The notes under the pieces are model-generated. The model was given only the letters and a program-made list of their open reading frames with translations, ran no database searches and was not told the origin of the DNA. A stretch of DNA of 64,000 nt, taken from NCBI RefSeq assembly GCF_028807635.1, contig NZ_JARBAX010000002.1:620001-684000 (forward strand), written 5' to 3'. Made by a program: the position numbers and the translations under genes. This DNA is from Streptomyces spiramyceticus. Lineage in GTDB: Bacteria; Actinomycetota; Actinomycetes; Streptomycetales; Streptomycetaceae. How positions within the stretch are numbered: the stretch's first letter is position 1; each line of letters begins with the position of its first letter. Shown piece after piece: positions 45,455 through 54,507 of the stretch.

Positions 45455-48400
45455 CTACAGGTCGGTGCCGCTGGCTTCCTTCAGGATTTCGATGCTCTCC
45501 GGGTCCTTTGGGGCGGAGCGTCGGTATTGAGGGTGTCCGAGGTCCATCTGGAGCGCGGCGTGCAGCGGGGCCGGGTACCGGGTTCGGTCTGCCCAGGAGA
45601 GTGCCTGGTGGCTGAGTCGGGCCGCGGCGACCGCGAGGGTCTCTCGGTCGTAGCCGTCCCGCGTGTGCATGGGGGTGATCTCGCGTGTGGTCATGCTGTA
45701 CCACGGCGAGTTGAGTTCGTTCTCCTTGCGTTCGTCGGCATTCTTCGATGCCTTTCCGGTGTCGGCGCGCCAGCGGGTCTTCCACTGTCCGTGGCGCTTC
45801 TTGCCGTAGTTGCGGGGTTCGGTGAACAGGAACCAGGGGTGGCCCTCGGGTCGGTCCTCTGGGTAGTACAGGTCGCTCGAAGTCTTTAGCGGGACGGTTT
45901 TGCCGTTCTTCTGCTTCTCGGTGACGGCGACCAGACGGGGCATCTCCGCCTGCGCGCAGTTCATGCGGATGATGCTGACCGGGTTCCAGGACAGAGGCAG
46001 CCCGCTTGCGGGGAGCCAGAGGCGGGGGTCGTCGGGATCCTTTACGAGGCCCTGCTTGTTGTTGTGTAGGCCAGGCCATACGCGGCGGCTCGCGTGGCCG
46101 TCGATCATCAAGGCGTAGGGCAGGCTGTCGAGTTCGTCGTGGAGTTCCTTGAGGGCGGTGCGGACGTCATCACCGGCCTGCGCCCAGCGCTGGAAGTCGC
46201 TGTCCCCGTTCTCAGTGTGAAGGGGGTAGTTGGCGGCGTGGAAGTTGCTCTGCGCGAGGGCATAGTGCTCCCACTGCGGGTGGATGTTGCTCCAACCGAT
46301 CATGCGCCAGGGGCCGCCGGGGTCAGGGGGCGGAATGATCGCACTGGCCGTGATGATCCTCTTGGGTGCGCCCTTGTACTTGCGGTCCGTGGCCTGCTTG
46401 CGGATGTGGATGCCGCAGAACGCCATGCGGGGCAGCGGGTAGGGATCGTCGTCGGGGTAAAGGGCACGCTCGAAGCGGTCGTCCACGACGCCACATGAAC
46501 GGTAGAGGTCCAGGACACCCATGTAGACGCGGTGGTCTTCAAAGACTTTCGCGGGCTTTTTGATGATGCTGAACGTCTTGGTGAAGGAGTCGTACTCGCG
46601 TCCGACGAGGAACTGAGACGGCACTGCGGCCTTGGCGAGCTCCCGCACGACCTGGTGCTTGGCATCGTTCTCCGCAAGGGCGGTCTTCACCTCGGCGGAC
46701 TTCATGCCCTCGTGTTCCTCACCCCGAACCGGGATTTCCGTTTCACACCATGCAGCGAGGAGAACACCGGGTTCTGCGAACTTGCCGATGATCCTTTGGG
46801 TGTTGGCAGTGCGCTGAGCCCCGGGGCCGTGCTCCAGCAGGGCTTCGGCGTTGCAGAAGACCGCTTCGATGCCGTCCGCGAGTGGAAAGGACTTCTCACC
46901 GCTGGGGTCAGGGTCGATGTCGTGGGGCTCGAGGCCATAAGGGTGAGCAAGGCCGTGGATCATCCGGGTGAGGGTCGCTTCCCGGTACCACAGGCACAGG
47001 ATGCGGAGCTTTCTGTATCCGGCCGCCTCGATGGAACGGCGGATGCCCTCAGGTGAGGGCTTGCCGATGAGATCGACGTACTCGCCCTCCTTCTTCCTCT
47101 GTTTCTTCTCTTTCTCCTGGGCGGAGGTGGCGGGTTCGTGGGCACGCTTGCCGAAGACATTGCCTTTCGACTTGAGGTCGAGCAGGGAGGCCGCGTCGCC
47201 GAAGGCACGCTGGACTTGGTTCCGCAGCAGCGAGAGGTGGTAGATGCCGGCGCCGGTTCCGACAGCGAAGGAGTCTGTCTTGGGCATGGTCGGCCTGATC
47301 GCACCAGGTGGCGGCGTCAGGATGTCGATTCTCTTACCGTTCTCGTCCTTGGCATTCAGCCGGTTGCGCTCGTCGGCGACGCGTTCCTCGATAGCGTTGA
47401 GCGATGACCGGTCGGCGTCCATCTTCGCCAGGATTTCCAGCGCGTGTTTGTTCGTCTGCCGCAGGCCGCGCCCGTCCAGGGACACGGACATGAGCGGCCT
47501 GTCTGGTCCCTGGTCCACGAGGACGGTGCTTGCATGGATCACCGTGTTGTTGATGCGCCGGATGTGTGCGTCGAGATTCAGGACGGGATTCGGCTCGGCT
47601 GTGTAGGTGGCCATCTTCACTGACAGGCGAGACATCGCGTACTGGACTTGGCTGCGGGTGGGGTTCTCGGGAAGGGCCTTGATCGCTTCGTCGAGGTCGA
47701 CCGGGTGGGCGAGGCTGGCGTAGACCGGGCCGATGGGTTGGTCCCAGGCGATCAGGTCACCGGTGCTGATGGGCCGGTACTGCACTGCCGCGACGTTGTC
47801 GGAGGGCCGCCAGTCGGCGGTCCGGTGTTTCGTTTCACCGTTCGCAGCCTCGTATGCCTCAAGGACCGGTTCGACTTCCCGGTCGAGGAAGGGCTTTGCG
47901 GCCAGCTTCTTGGCGATGTGCCACTTGACCGCCTCGTAGGCCCAGCTGTCCGGGCTGGCGGGCTTGCCGTCTTCCCGATGGAGGATGTTCTCCGCGAGGC
48001 TGAGGCGCCGGGGAGCGGCGTCGGCTACCAGTCGGGCCAAGGCGGGCTGGTCCATGAAGGGGATCTCGTCCAGAGGGACCTTACGGACGATGCCCTCCAG
48101 GTAGGTGAAGACCTTCCGGAGCGTGTCGGGCTCCACGGGGTTGAGCGTCACCATGAAGGCCAGGTTCTTGTCCAGGTAGACGTAGCCGTCGGTGATCTGC
48201 TGGAGCACGGTGACAGCGATGGAATAGGGGACCAGGAAAGGATCAGTGTCCTGGACATCCTTGATCCACTTTCCGTTTCTTGCTGCGGTGCTCCCCAACT
48301 CCCGCCAGGCCCTGCGGATCGGCGAGTGATAGTCGCCGAAGTCCCAGACCAGGGCGGTCATGCCGTCCAGAAGTTCCGTGGTGCACCGGATCGATGTGGT

Positions 48401-48505
48401 GTGCGCGGTGAGATCCCGCTGCGTGTTGCTTCGCCCCATGAGCAGGGGTACCTCGTCTCTCGGTCTCTCCTTCTGGGGAGAGGAATGCGGGTCGGCCTCC
48501 GCCAT
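45455..48505 (-). CDS. pPIWI_RE protein (prokaryotic PIWI/Argonaute-like)
   Basis: 1016 residues; MGRSNTQ at 48439 is an alternative start. The C-terminal half fits the RNase H-like PIWI domain of the pPIWI_RE family: YALMIDGHASRRVWPGLHNN (D802, R807-R808), then FLFTEPRNYGKKRHGQW, and SPWYSMTTREITPMH with E942. The family is named for a conserved Arg and Glu replacing part of the usual catalytic set. The N-terminal half is long and mostly alpha-helical with a basic stretch (SAQEKEKKQRKKEG). It is last in the operon after helicase and nuclease genes, the published predicted pPIWI_RE triad, thought to act on R-loops or invading nucleic acid. Confidence 0.8.
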   Translation of the reverse strand: MAEADPHSSPQKERPRDEVPLLMGRSNTQRDLTAHTTSIRCTTELLDGMTALVWDFGDYHSPIRRAWRELGSTAARNGKWIKDVQDTDPFLVPYSIAVTVLQQITDGYVYLDKNLAFMVTLNPVEPDTLRKVFTYLEGIVRKVPLDEIPFMDQPALARLVADAAPRRLSLAENILHREDGKPASPDSWAYEAVKWHIAKKLAAKPFLDREVEPVLEAYEAANGETKHRTADWRPSDNVAAVQYRPISTGDLIAWDQPIGPVYASLAHPVDLDEAIKALPENPTRSQVQYAMSRLSVKMATYTAEPNPVLNLDAHIRRINNTVIHASTVLVDQGPDRPLMSVSLDGRGLRQTNKHALEILAKMDADRSSLNAIEERVADERNRLNAKDENGKRIDILTPPPGAIRPTMPKTDSFAVGTGAGIYHLSLLRNQVQRAFGDAASLLDLKSKGNVFGKRAHEPATSAQEKEKKQRKKEGEYVDLIGKPSPEGIRRSIEAAGYRKLRILCLWYREATLTRMIHGLAHPYGLEPHDIDPDPSGEKSFPLADGIEAVFCNAEALLEHGPGAQRTANTQRIIGKFAEPGVLLAAWCETEIPVRGEEHEGMKSAEVKTALAENDAKHQVVRELAKAAVPSQFLVGREYDSFTKTFSIIKKPAKVFEDHRVYMGVLDLYRSCGVVDDRFERALYPDDDPYPLPRMAFCGIHIRKQATDRKYKGAPKRIITASAIIPPPDPGGPWRMIGWSNIHPQWEHYALAQSNFHAANYPLHTENGDSDFQRWAQAGDDVRTALKELHDELDSLPYALMIDGHASRRVWPGLHNNKQGLVKDPDDPRLWLPASGLPLSWNPVSIIRMNCAQAEMPRLVAVTEKQKNGKTVPLKTSSDLYYPEDRPEGHPWFLFTEPRNYGKKRHGQWKTRWRADTGKASKNADERKENELNSPWYSMTTREITPMHTRDGYDRETLAVAAARLSHQALSWADRTRYPAPLHAALQMDLGHPQYRRSAPKDPESIEILKEASGTDL

Positions 48506-48532
48506 GGCAAGGAGAAGGCGGGCGTGGGTAGT

Positions 48533-51500
48533 TCAGAGCATCTCTTGGTCCAGGCCCGCGTAGGTCAGGAATGCCTGAAGCGCTTGACCGTAGAGCGCAT
48601 TCATGATTTCGCGCTGCTTGGGAGTCCAGTCGCGATAGATCTGCTCGATGATCGTGGCCAGGTCGGAGCTGAACTTCTTGTCGTGGATGGAGTGGTCCAC
48701 GATGTGGAGGGTCATGTCGGTCTCGCCTCGACGGGCGCGGCCGGCGAGCTGGATGAGCAGGACGAGCATTCCTGCCACGAGTTCCTTGCGCAGGTCGTGG
48801 TCCATGTTGGAGAACCGGGCCGGGGAACGAAGGATCTTGGTGAGCTGCTTCCAGGAGGCTTCGCTCGCTGTGCGCAGGGCGGCCAGGGGCTCGTCGCTGC
48901 CGCCGGCAGGAAGGGTGTTGAATCCGGCGGCGTTGACGCTCGCGTGCAGCCAGTCGGTGTCTTCGATGCTGAGAACGGGCCGGACGCACAGATAGATGTC
49001 GCGAACCGCCGAGCGCGTACCGACGACGATGTTCAGGCCCCTCCCGATCACAGCGAGAGGCGCAATGAGGATCTCTCCTCGGTCAGGAAACTCCTTGAGC
49101 TCCTCGCGGACCATCCGGTCCACATGAGCGGGCAGGTGTTCCTCGTAGCGCTGTTTCTCCGGTTTCTTCACCAGCAGGCAGACCCGGTGGTTCAGCCCGT
49201 CGGCCTGTGCCACCCCAGCGGCAAGGTGTGCAGCCTGCTCGTAGGAATTGACGGCGAGGATGACGCGCGCCCGTTCCGGTTCCTGCTTCTCCAGGCGGGC
49301 CAGGCGCCTGGAGAGCTGCTGCTCGTACAGGCCCTTGCCGAGATTGCGGAGCGCCTTGGGTTTCAGCTCCTGAGGGAGCCCTCCGACCCTCATGGCGTCC
49401 CCGTTGCTGCCCCGTACTGGGGTGGCGACGGTGACGATGGACTCGGGGCGGGTGTCGGGTAGCCACCAGCGGACCGGGGCATGGATGTGTTCCTGTACGG
49501 CTTGGGGCAAGTAAGCGGTGGCGGACAGACCCATGACCGGGCGCTGCACACCGGCGGTCAGCAGGGCCGTGAGTCCGCCGAGTTCGCTGACGAAGGTGTG
49601 GGGATCGCCACCGAAGGAGCGGGACAGGAGCTCCGCTTCCTTCTCCTTGTTGTCCATGCCCTTCACCTGGTAGCCATGGATGGAGCGGCCCAGCATGGCC
49701 AGGGGGTAGAGAGTGGAGACCGTCCTGCTGCGCATGGTTTCGAGGATCTTGCGAACCGATCCCAGGTCGAGGTAGCGCAGGGTCTGTGCCTGCATGCGCA
49801 CCTCGTCCAGCGCACCGTCGAGCTCTCGGAGCACGGTGCGGGTGACCAACAGGTTCACCACAGCGGCTTGCTGATGCGCATCGGGCACAAGATCGCACAG
49901 GAGCGTGCGCATTGCGTCGCGGGTATCGGTGAGGTGGTCCTGGCCCCGCTGCGCAGTGAGTGTGGTCAGGGCCGTTTCGACGGCGTCCCAGTCGGCTCCT
50001 TCGGGAAGCTCGATCTTCTCATCCGGTTCTGAGTCGTACCAGGGAGCGGGCATGATCTCGTCGAGGAAGGCGAACAGCTCGGGTGCAACATCCTCAGCTG
50101 CAGTCTGGTCGGGGAACAGGATTCGGAGGATTTCGCGGTCCCTGGAACGGGCCAGCCGCCAGCCGGTGTTGTCGCGGCTGGCCCCGTCGGGGCTGTCCGC
50201 CTCGTTGCCCGGGTTCATCTTCAGCCCGCTTCCGGAGCAGAGCCAAAGCAGCAGCATCTCGGCCATGAGACGGGCGTGACTGACCGGCGCGACGAGGCCC
50301 ATCTCATGGACGACGGGGAGATTCTTGGCATCGGAGTCGATCTCCCGCAGCGCGGTCGTCCGCTTCCGGGAGGCCAGAGTGATTTCCGAGGTGCAACTGC
50401 TGATGGCGGCCGTCTGGAAAGCGTCGATCTCATCGATCACGAGCGCATCACAGGCTCGCAGCGTCATCTCCAGGACGCTCATGCCCCTGGTGCCGCGTGC
50501 CTTGCCGCGGAACTCCTGCCCGTCCAAGACGACGCCAATGCGTGTCCGGCCTTCCAGCAGGTTGGCGTGGTTGGTGACGATGACGGCCGCGTCGGCGGCC
50601 TTATAGAACTGCTGGAACTTTCCGCACACTGGGGCGAAAGAGCAGGTAAGCCGCGTGGACCCGGTCGCCTCGGAAGTCAGCGAGGTGCAGTTTTCCTCAC
50701 CGTACGGATAGAGGGTGGGCGGGTCCATCAACGCCCGCTGCGCGCAGCCGGTCGACAGGAGTCCGATGTCGGTACTGGCACGCCGGTCCCACTCGTCGAT
50801 CTGGGTGGAGGAGCCAAGGGCGGCGTAGTCCATGGCGCGGCGGTGCATGCTCGACGGAGACATCAGCGGAGTGCAGTGAGCGGGCTCGGCGAGATGCTTG
50901 TTCCGGTGCAGGTAGGTCAGGTCGTTGTTGATGTCCCAGGCCATGTCCAAGGTGGCGCGGACATCGGTGACGGCGAGGGCGATTCGCCAGCCGTTCATCG
51001 CCGCCCAGGAAGCCAGGACCCGCACCAGGACCGTCTTCCCGCTCCCGGTGGGGGCGTTAAGGACCTGCAGGTCTCCGGCAGTCAGGTCGAGTTCCGTCAG
51101 CGCACCGTCGGTGGTCTTCATGCTCTTGAAGAAGCGCTTGAGAACGTTGTGCACGTAGGCGACGCTCTTGTTCTGCCCGCTGAGGATCTTGGTGACGTCC
51201 AAGAGCTGCTTCACCGTCGGCGCAACCCGGTCGCGCTGCGGGCGGGTGTGCACCTGCGGCAGAACCTCATGGCCCGGTGCTGCAAAGAAGCCGGGAGTCT
51301 CCTGGATATAGATCTCCCTGCTGGTCGTGCCATGCTCCTTGCCCAGGTACGCCGTCCTCGTCTTGAGCAGTCCCGGGCCTGCGAACGCCTGCGCCTTGGG
51401 ACGCTTGCCGAAGGTGAAGAACGGGCCGGTGACACGCTGCGCGTAGGCGAGGAAGTCCCCTCCCACACGAGGGATCACTGCGTCCGCCAGATGCGGAGCC

Positions 51501-51832
51501 CCGGCCGGCAACCGGAGTGAACCGCCCGACCTGTCCGCAAGGTCAGGATCGGGAGCCAGGGTGCCGAGCAGCGCGAGGACCGCGGCCCTGATCTTCTTCG
51601 CGTCCGTCCATTCCTGAGCCATCAAGATCATCACTTGGCGGATCAGATTCCGCTCGGCCACGGGCAAGCTCGCCCATTGCGACCATGCCTGCGGCTTGCG
51701 ATGGGTGAAGAACGTGGCCTCTTCGAAGCCGGCCAGGACGTGGCCCTCGTCGTCCTTGCGGGGGAAGTAGTGCGCTGTCAGCGCGAGTGCCCCTGCCAGG
51801 CCGGCTTCCTGCCCGGTCATCTCCCCGCTCAT
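48533..51832 (-). CDS. DinG/XPD-like helicase of the pPIWI_RE system
   Basis: 1099 residues from ATG 51832, overlapping the nuclease stop by ATGA. Walker A NAPTGSGKT (residues 259-267), then four cysteines at about 363, 382, 397 and 403 (TGCAQRAL, ENCTSL, RLTCSFAPVCGKF) in the place of the iron-sulphur cluster of DinG/XPD helicases, Walker B VIDEIDAF (465-472), and motif VI LAGRARRGETDMTLHI near the C-terminus. The N-terminal 240 residues carry no known motif. The predicted role is unwinding DNA or DNA-RNA hybrids for the partner nuclease and PIWI protein. Confidence 0.85.
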   Translation of the reverse strand: MSGEMTGQEAGLAGALALTAHYFPRKDDEGHVLAGFEEATFFTHRKPQAWSQWASLPVAERNLIRQVMILMAQEWTDAKKIRAAVLALLGTLAPDPDLADRSGGSLRLPAGAPHLADAVIPRVGGDFLAYAQRVTGPFFTFGKRPKAQAFAGPGLLKTRTAYLGKEHGTTSREIYIQETPGFFAAPGHEVLPQVHTRPQRDRVAPTVKQLLDVTKILSGQNKSVAYVHNVLKRFFKSMKTTDGALTELDLTAGDLQVLNAPTGSGKTVLVRVLASWAAMNGWRIALAVTDVRATLDMAWDINNDLTYLHRNKHLAEPAHCTPLMSPSSMHRRAMDYAALGSSTQIDEWDRRASTDIGLLSTGCAQRALMDPPTLYPYGEENCTSLTSEATGSTRLTCSFAPVCGKFQQFYKAADAAVIVTNHANLLEGRTRIGVVLDGQEFRGKARGTRGMSVLEMTLRACDALVIDEIDAFQTAAISSCTSEITLASRKRTTALREIDSDAKNLPVVHEMGLVAPVSHARLMAEMLLLWLCSGSGLKMNPGNEADSPDGASRDNTGWRLARSRDREILRILFPDQTAAEDVAPELFAFLDEIMPAPWYDSEPDEKIELPEGADWDAVETALTTLTAQRGQDHLTDTRDAMRTLLCDLVPDAHQQAAVVNLLVTRTVLRELDGALDEVRMQAQTLRYLDLGSVRKILETMRSRTVSTLYPLAMLGRSIHGYQVKGMDNKEKEAELLSRSFGGDPHTFVSELGGLTALLTAGVQRPVMGLSATAYLPQAVQEHIHAPVRWWLPDTRPESIVTVATPVRGSNGDAMRVGGLPQELKPKALRNLGKGLYEQQLSRRLARLEKQEPERARVILAVNSYEQAAHLAAGVAQADGLNHRVCLLVKKPEKQRYEEHLPAHVDRMVREELKEFPDRGEILIAPLAVIGRGLNIVVGTRSAVRDIYLCVRPVLSIEDTDWLHASVNAAGFNTLPAGGSDEPLAALRTASEASWKQLTKILRSPARFSNMDHDLRKELVAGMLVLLIQLAGRARRGETDMTLHIVDHSIHDKKFSSDLATIIEQIYRDWTPKQREIMNALYGQALQAFLTYAGLDQEML

Positions 51833-53082
51833 GCCCGGTCCTCCTTGACCTGCCCGATGACCATCTCCAGGTAGTCCGTCGCGGTCATCGCTGCCTTCAT
51901 CTTGTAGATGCGGCACACCGCATCAAGTTGGTCCACCTGGTCCTGGCGATGGTCGGGCACCACCAGATACTCCGCGCCGCCCTGATCGCCGCCGTCCATG
52001 TGCAGCTTGTTGACCAGGTGATTCGGCCAGGTGTAGTCCTTGAAGTCGGCAGGAAACCGCGGCTTCTCCCTGCCTTCACGGGTGATCCACAGGTCACACT
52101 GGTCCCCGTTGGGCCACAGGTGCGACGCCCAGGCTGTTCCCTCCAGGGCCGCCGCAGCGGCTCGGTGCAGGGCCAGCTCGGGGAGACCGGGGACGACGGT
52201 GTAGCGCCACACGGGCCGTGCCAGCGCCGCGTAGTCTGCGGCTGGCCTTGGTTCTGGTACCTGCGGCACGGCCCCGGTCCACAGGCGCGCGAACCTTCCG
52301 GACGGAACCCGGCATGCAAACGTCGGGCTCAGCACGGGCGCTGTCTTCTTCCGAGCAGTCACGACGAACTCGTACGACGCTCCCGTCTCCTCGTGCCAGG
52401 GGTACAGGCACCGCACCCTGCCTCGGGTGCGTCCGCCCGTGAGCGAAGCCGTCACCTTCATAGGCCACTTGCAGGCAGGGCAGGGCCACCACCAGCCGTT
52501 GTACTGCGCGTACTGGGGGATCGGCTTGTAGAAGTCGTTTGCCCGGGACGGCAGGTTGAGTTCCGCGAGGTTGCCACTCGGCACCGTCGGGTTCTCCACC
52601 AGCGTGGTGCGGTGCCTCTCGTAGAAGGGGCCTTTGATCGAGCTGAAGACGGCTTCCTGGCTGTACTCGTCATCCAGCTTCGGTTTCGTCACCTGCCCGG
52701 CGAACTTGCCGACCTTCTGTGCGGCCCGCATGACGCGCTGGGCTTCGTGCCGGAAGTCGAACCCCTCCTCGGTGGCCACACCCTCGCTGTCCATGAGGCG
52801 CACGCCCGCGAGGGCGTCGCTGTCGATCCAGTCGGGCAGCAGCCCTTCCAGCGAGCCAGCCCGGTCGCCGGTGAGCCTGCCCATCAGTTCATCGAACGGG
52901 ATCAGGTGGCCCGGGCCGCAGGCCGCCATCAGGATGCCGTGGGCCTCCATGAGACGGTCGAGGCGTCTCGGCCCATCCAGTTCCTCGTTGGCCATCGCGT
53001 GCTCACACACGGCGAATGCCTTGACGATTTCCAGCAGCGAGTGAGTCTGCTGAATGTCTGTTGTGCCCTCAGCTTGCTTCAC
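51829..53082 (-). CDS. PD-(D/E)XK nuclease of the pPIWI_RE system
   Basis: 417 residues from GTG 53082 (AGGG 8-9 nt upstream); TTG 53112 is possible. A zinc-ribbon-like segment WWWPCPACKWPM and VRCLYPWH (two CxxC-type ends) lies mid-protein. The nuclease core near residues 340-370 is LWPNGDQCDLWITREG and PADFKDYTWPNH: Asp of QCDLW and D-F-K as the second and third catalytic residues. It matches the restriction-like enzyme known to accompany pPIWI_RE. It is 45 bp after the regulator gene and is coupled to the helicase. Confidence 0.75.
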   Translation of the reverse strand: MKQAEGTTDIQQTHSLLEIVKAFAVCEHAMANEELDGPRRLDRLMEAHGILMAACGPGHLIPFDELMGRLTGDRAGSLEGLLPDWIDSDALAGVRLMDSEGVATEEGFDFRHEAQRVMRAAQKVGKFAGQVTKPKLDDEYSQEAVFSSIKGPFYERHRTTLVENPTVPSGNLAELNLPSRANDFYKPIPQYAQYNGWWWPCPACKWPMKVTASLTGGRTRGRVRCLYPWHEETGASYEFVVTARKKTAPVLSPTFACRVPSGRFARLWTGAVPQVPEPRPAADYAALARPVWRYTVVPGLPELALHRAAAAALEGTAWASHLWPNGDQCDLWITREGREKPRFPADFKDYTWPNHLVNKLHMDGGDQGGAEYLVVPDHRQDQVDQLDAVCRIYKMKAAMTATDYLEMVIGQVKEDRA

Positions 53083-53127
53083 GGGCCGGACCCTACGGCA
53101 GGGCACTGACAATGGACCCGAGAACGC

Positions 53128-54354
53128 TTAGCCAGAGCTCCCGTTGACGCCCTCGGCATCGATGCCGGGATACAGGCTGCGGTAGGCGTCAAGGTGATCG
53201 TCGATGTGGTGCTGTCCGGAGTCTGTAAGGAACCACCGGTACGGCCCATGAGTCACCCCGTCGGGGTGCCGCAACACAATGAAACCCCGGCTCGGGGTGC
53301 GTCCGTCAGGGCTTTGCCCCACCGCCAGGTAATGCGGTCCACGCCCGGCGAGACTGCCGTCCACCCCCTGTGTTCCAGCGCGCGCGACACGGACCACGAT
53401 CTTCCACAGCCACGACGACAGCAGTGGCGCGGGCGGTCCCGCCTCGCGAGGAACACCGAGCGCCGCGCGGGCCACCGCCCGGCCGGGCCGGGTCATCTCC
53501 ACCCGGGTACGAGGCAAATCCCCTAGCCCGTCGACGTAAACCCGGTCCCGGTACACAACGATCAGGCCACGCCGTTCCAAAGCGGCCACGGAAGACCCGG
53601 CACCGGGGTCGTGCACCCCAGCCTCGCGCAGCCGCTCCTGAATACGGGTAAAGCCGACTGCATCGGACGAGGCGGAGAGCGCCAACGTCATGCGCCGCCA
53701 TTCTTCTGCCGGCCGTTGCTCCGCACCCACATGACGGGCGTGGCGCTGTTGCGCCTCGGCCTCCTGATCCTGCTGGAAGATGCACGTCAGATAGGTGCGC
53801 TGCCGGTCGTTGAGGGAACTCCAGGCACCCAGCAACTTCTCAGACGGCTGACGGGCACGTCGGGGAGGAAGGAGCGGGAGAGGGTCTTCCGGACGGCTGC
53901 GGCGCCAGGCATCCATCACCACCCGGTCGGGAATCCGATAGACCTGGGCGAGCATGCGGGCCACCTGCCCAAGGGTCTCCGGGGACCCCCACGTCCAGCC
54001 GCGTACACGTCTGCCACGTTCCAAGTCACGGATCTTCTCAGTGCTGATATGCAGGCCCCGTGCGCCCTGCTTGCGTCGTAGAGCCGAAGCAGCCTCTTCG
54101 GTGCTCATGCCTGCTTCACGGCGCAAGTCGGCCAGGCTCTCGGTCCCCGGATCACGCCCCGTCAGATCCTGCGTACCACATCGCAACACCTCCAGCAGCC
54201 GACCGAAAGCCCGGTCACCAACGTCCCGTGTTCCCGCCTCCCAGTGGCGTACAGCACGCGGAGTGACTCCCACAGCCTGGGCTACCTCTTCCACGCTCAT
54301 ATCTCTGAACAGTCGCTGACGTTGCAGGGCCTGAGGACGGAGGGACTGCGCCAT
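53128..54354 (-). CDS. XRE-family regulator heading the pPIWI_RE operon
   Basis: 408 residues. Two helix-turn-helix units are visible: RDMSVEEVAQAVGVTPRAVRHWEAGTRD (18-45) and RREAGMSTEEAASALRRKQG with STEKIRDLERGRR (80-115). The middle resembles a MarR-like helical stretch, and the C-terminus has a winged segment AVGQSPDGRTPSRGFIVLRHPDGVTHGPYRWFLTDSG. A long perfect palindrome lies 14 bp before its start, so it likely represses its own operon. Confidence 0.85.
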   Translation of the reverse strand: MAQSLRPQALQRQRLFRDMSVEEVAQAVGVTPRAVRHWEAGTRDVGDRAFGRLLEVLRCGTQDLTGRDPGTESLADLRREAGMSTEEAASALRRKQGARGLHISTEKIRDLERGRRVRGWTWGSPETLGQVARMLAQVYRIPDRVVMDAWRRSRPEDPLPLLPPRRARQPSEKLLGAWSSLNDRQRTYLTCIFQQDQEAEAQQRHARHVGAEQRPAEEWRRMTLALSASSDAVGFTRIQERLREAGVHDPGAGSSVAALERRGLIVVYRDRVYVDGLGDLPRTRVEMTRPGRAVARAALGVPREAGPPAPLLSSWLWKIVVRVARAGTQGVDGSLAGRGPHYLAVGQSPDGRTPSRGFIVLRHPDGVTHGPYRWFLTDSGQHHIDDHLDAYRSLYPGIDAEGVNGSSG

Positions 54355-54368
54355 GCCAGAAGCAAAAC

Positions 54369-54400
54369 GCAGTGAACAGTTCCCTGCAACTGTTCACTGC
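54369..54400. promoter_or_regulatory. 32-bp perfect palindrome, likely operator of the pPIWI_RE operon
   Basis: GCAGTGAACAGTT (54369-54381), six bases, AACTGTTCACTGC (54388-54400): perfect 13-bp arms. It begins 15 bp upstream of the regulator ATG on the transcribed side, so binding would block transcription or translation. The half-site GTGAACAGTT has the length and symmetry expected for a dimeric helix-turn-helix protein. Confidence 0.7.
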
Positions 54401-54507
54401 AGGGCGACCCGGGACCCGGGTCAAGACCACGACCCTCCTTCGTGAAACGGAACACAAGGCTTTGGGCATCCTTGATGGACTGTGTCCGACGACTGGGCTG
54501 AGGCATG

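Noticed and set aside
47648..49462. Plus-strand frame of 604 codons opposite the pPIWI_RE and helicase genes
   Set aside because: It spans the junction of two convincing minus-strand genes and has no motif.
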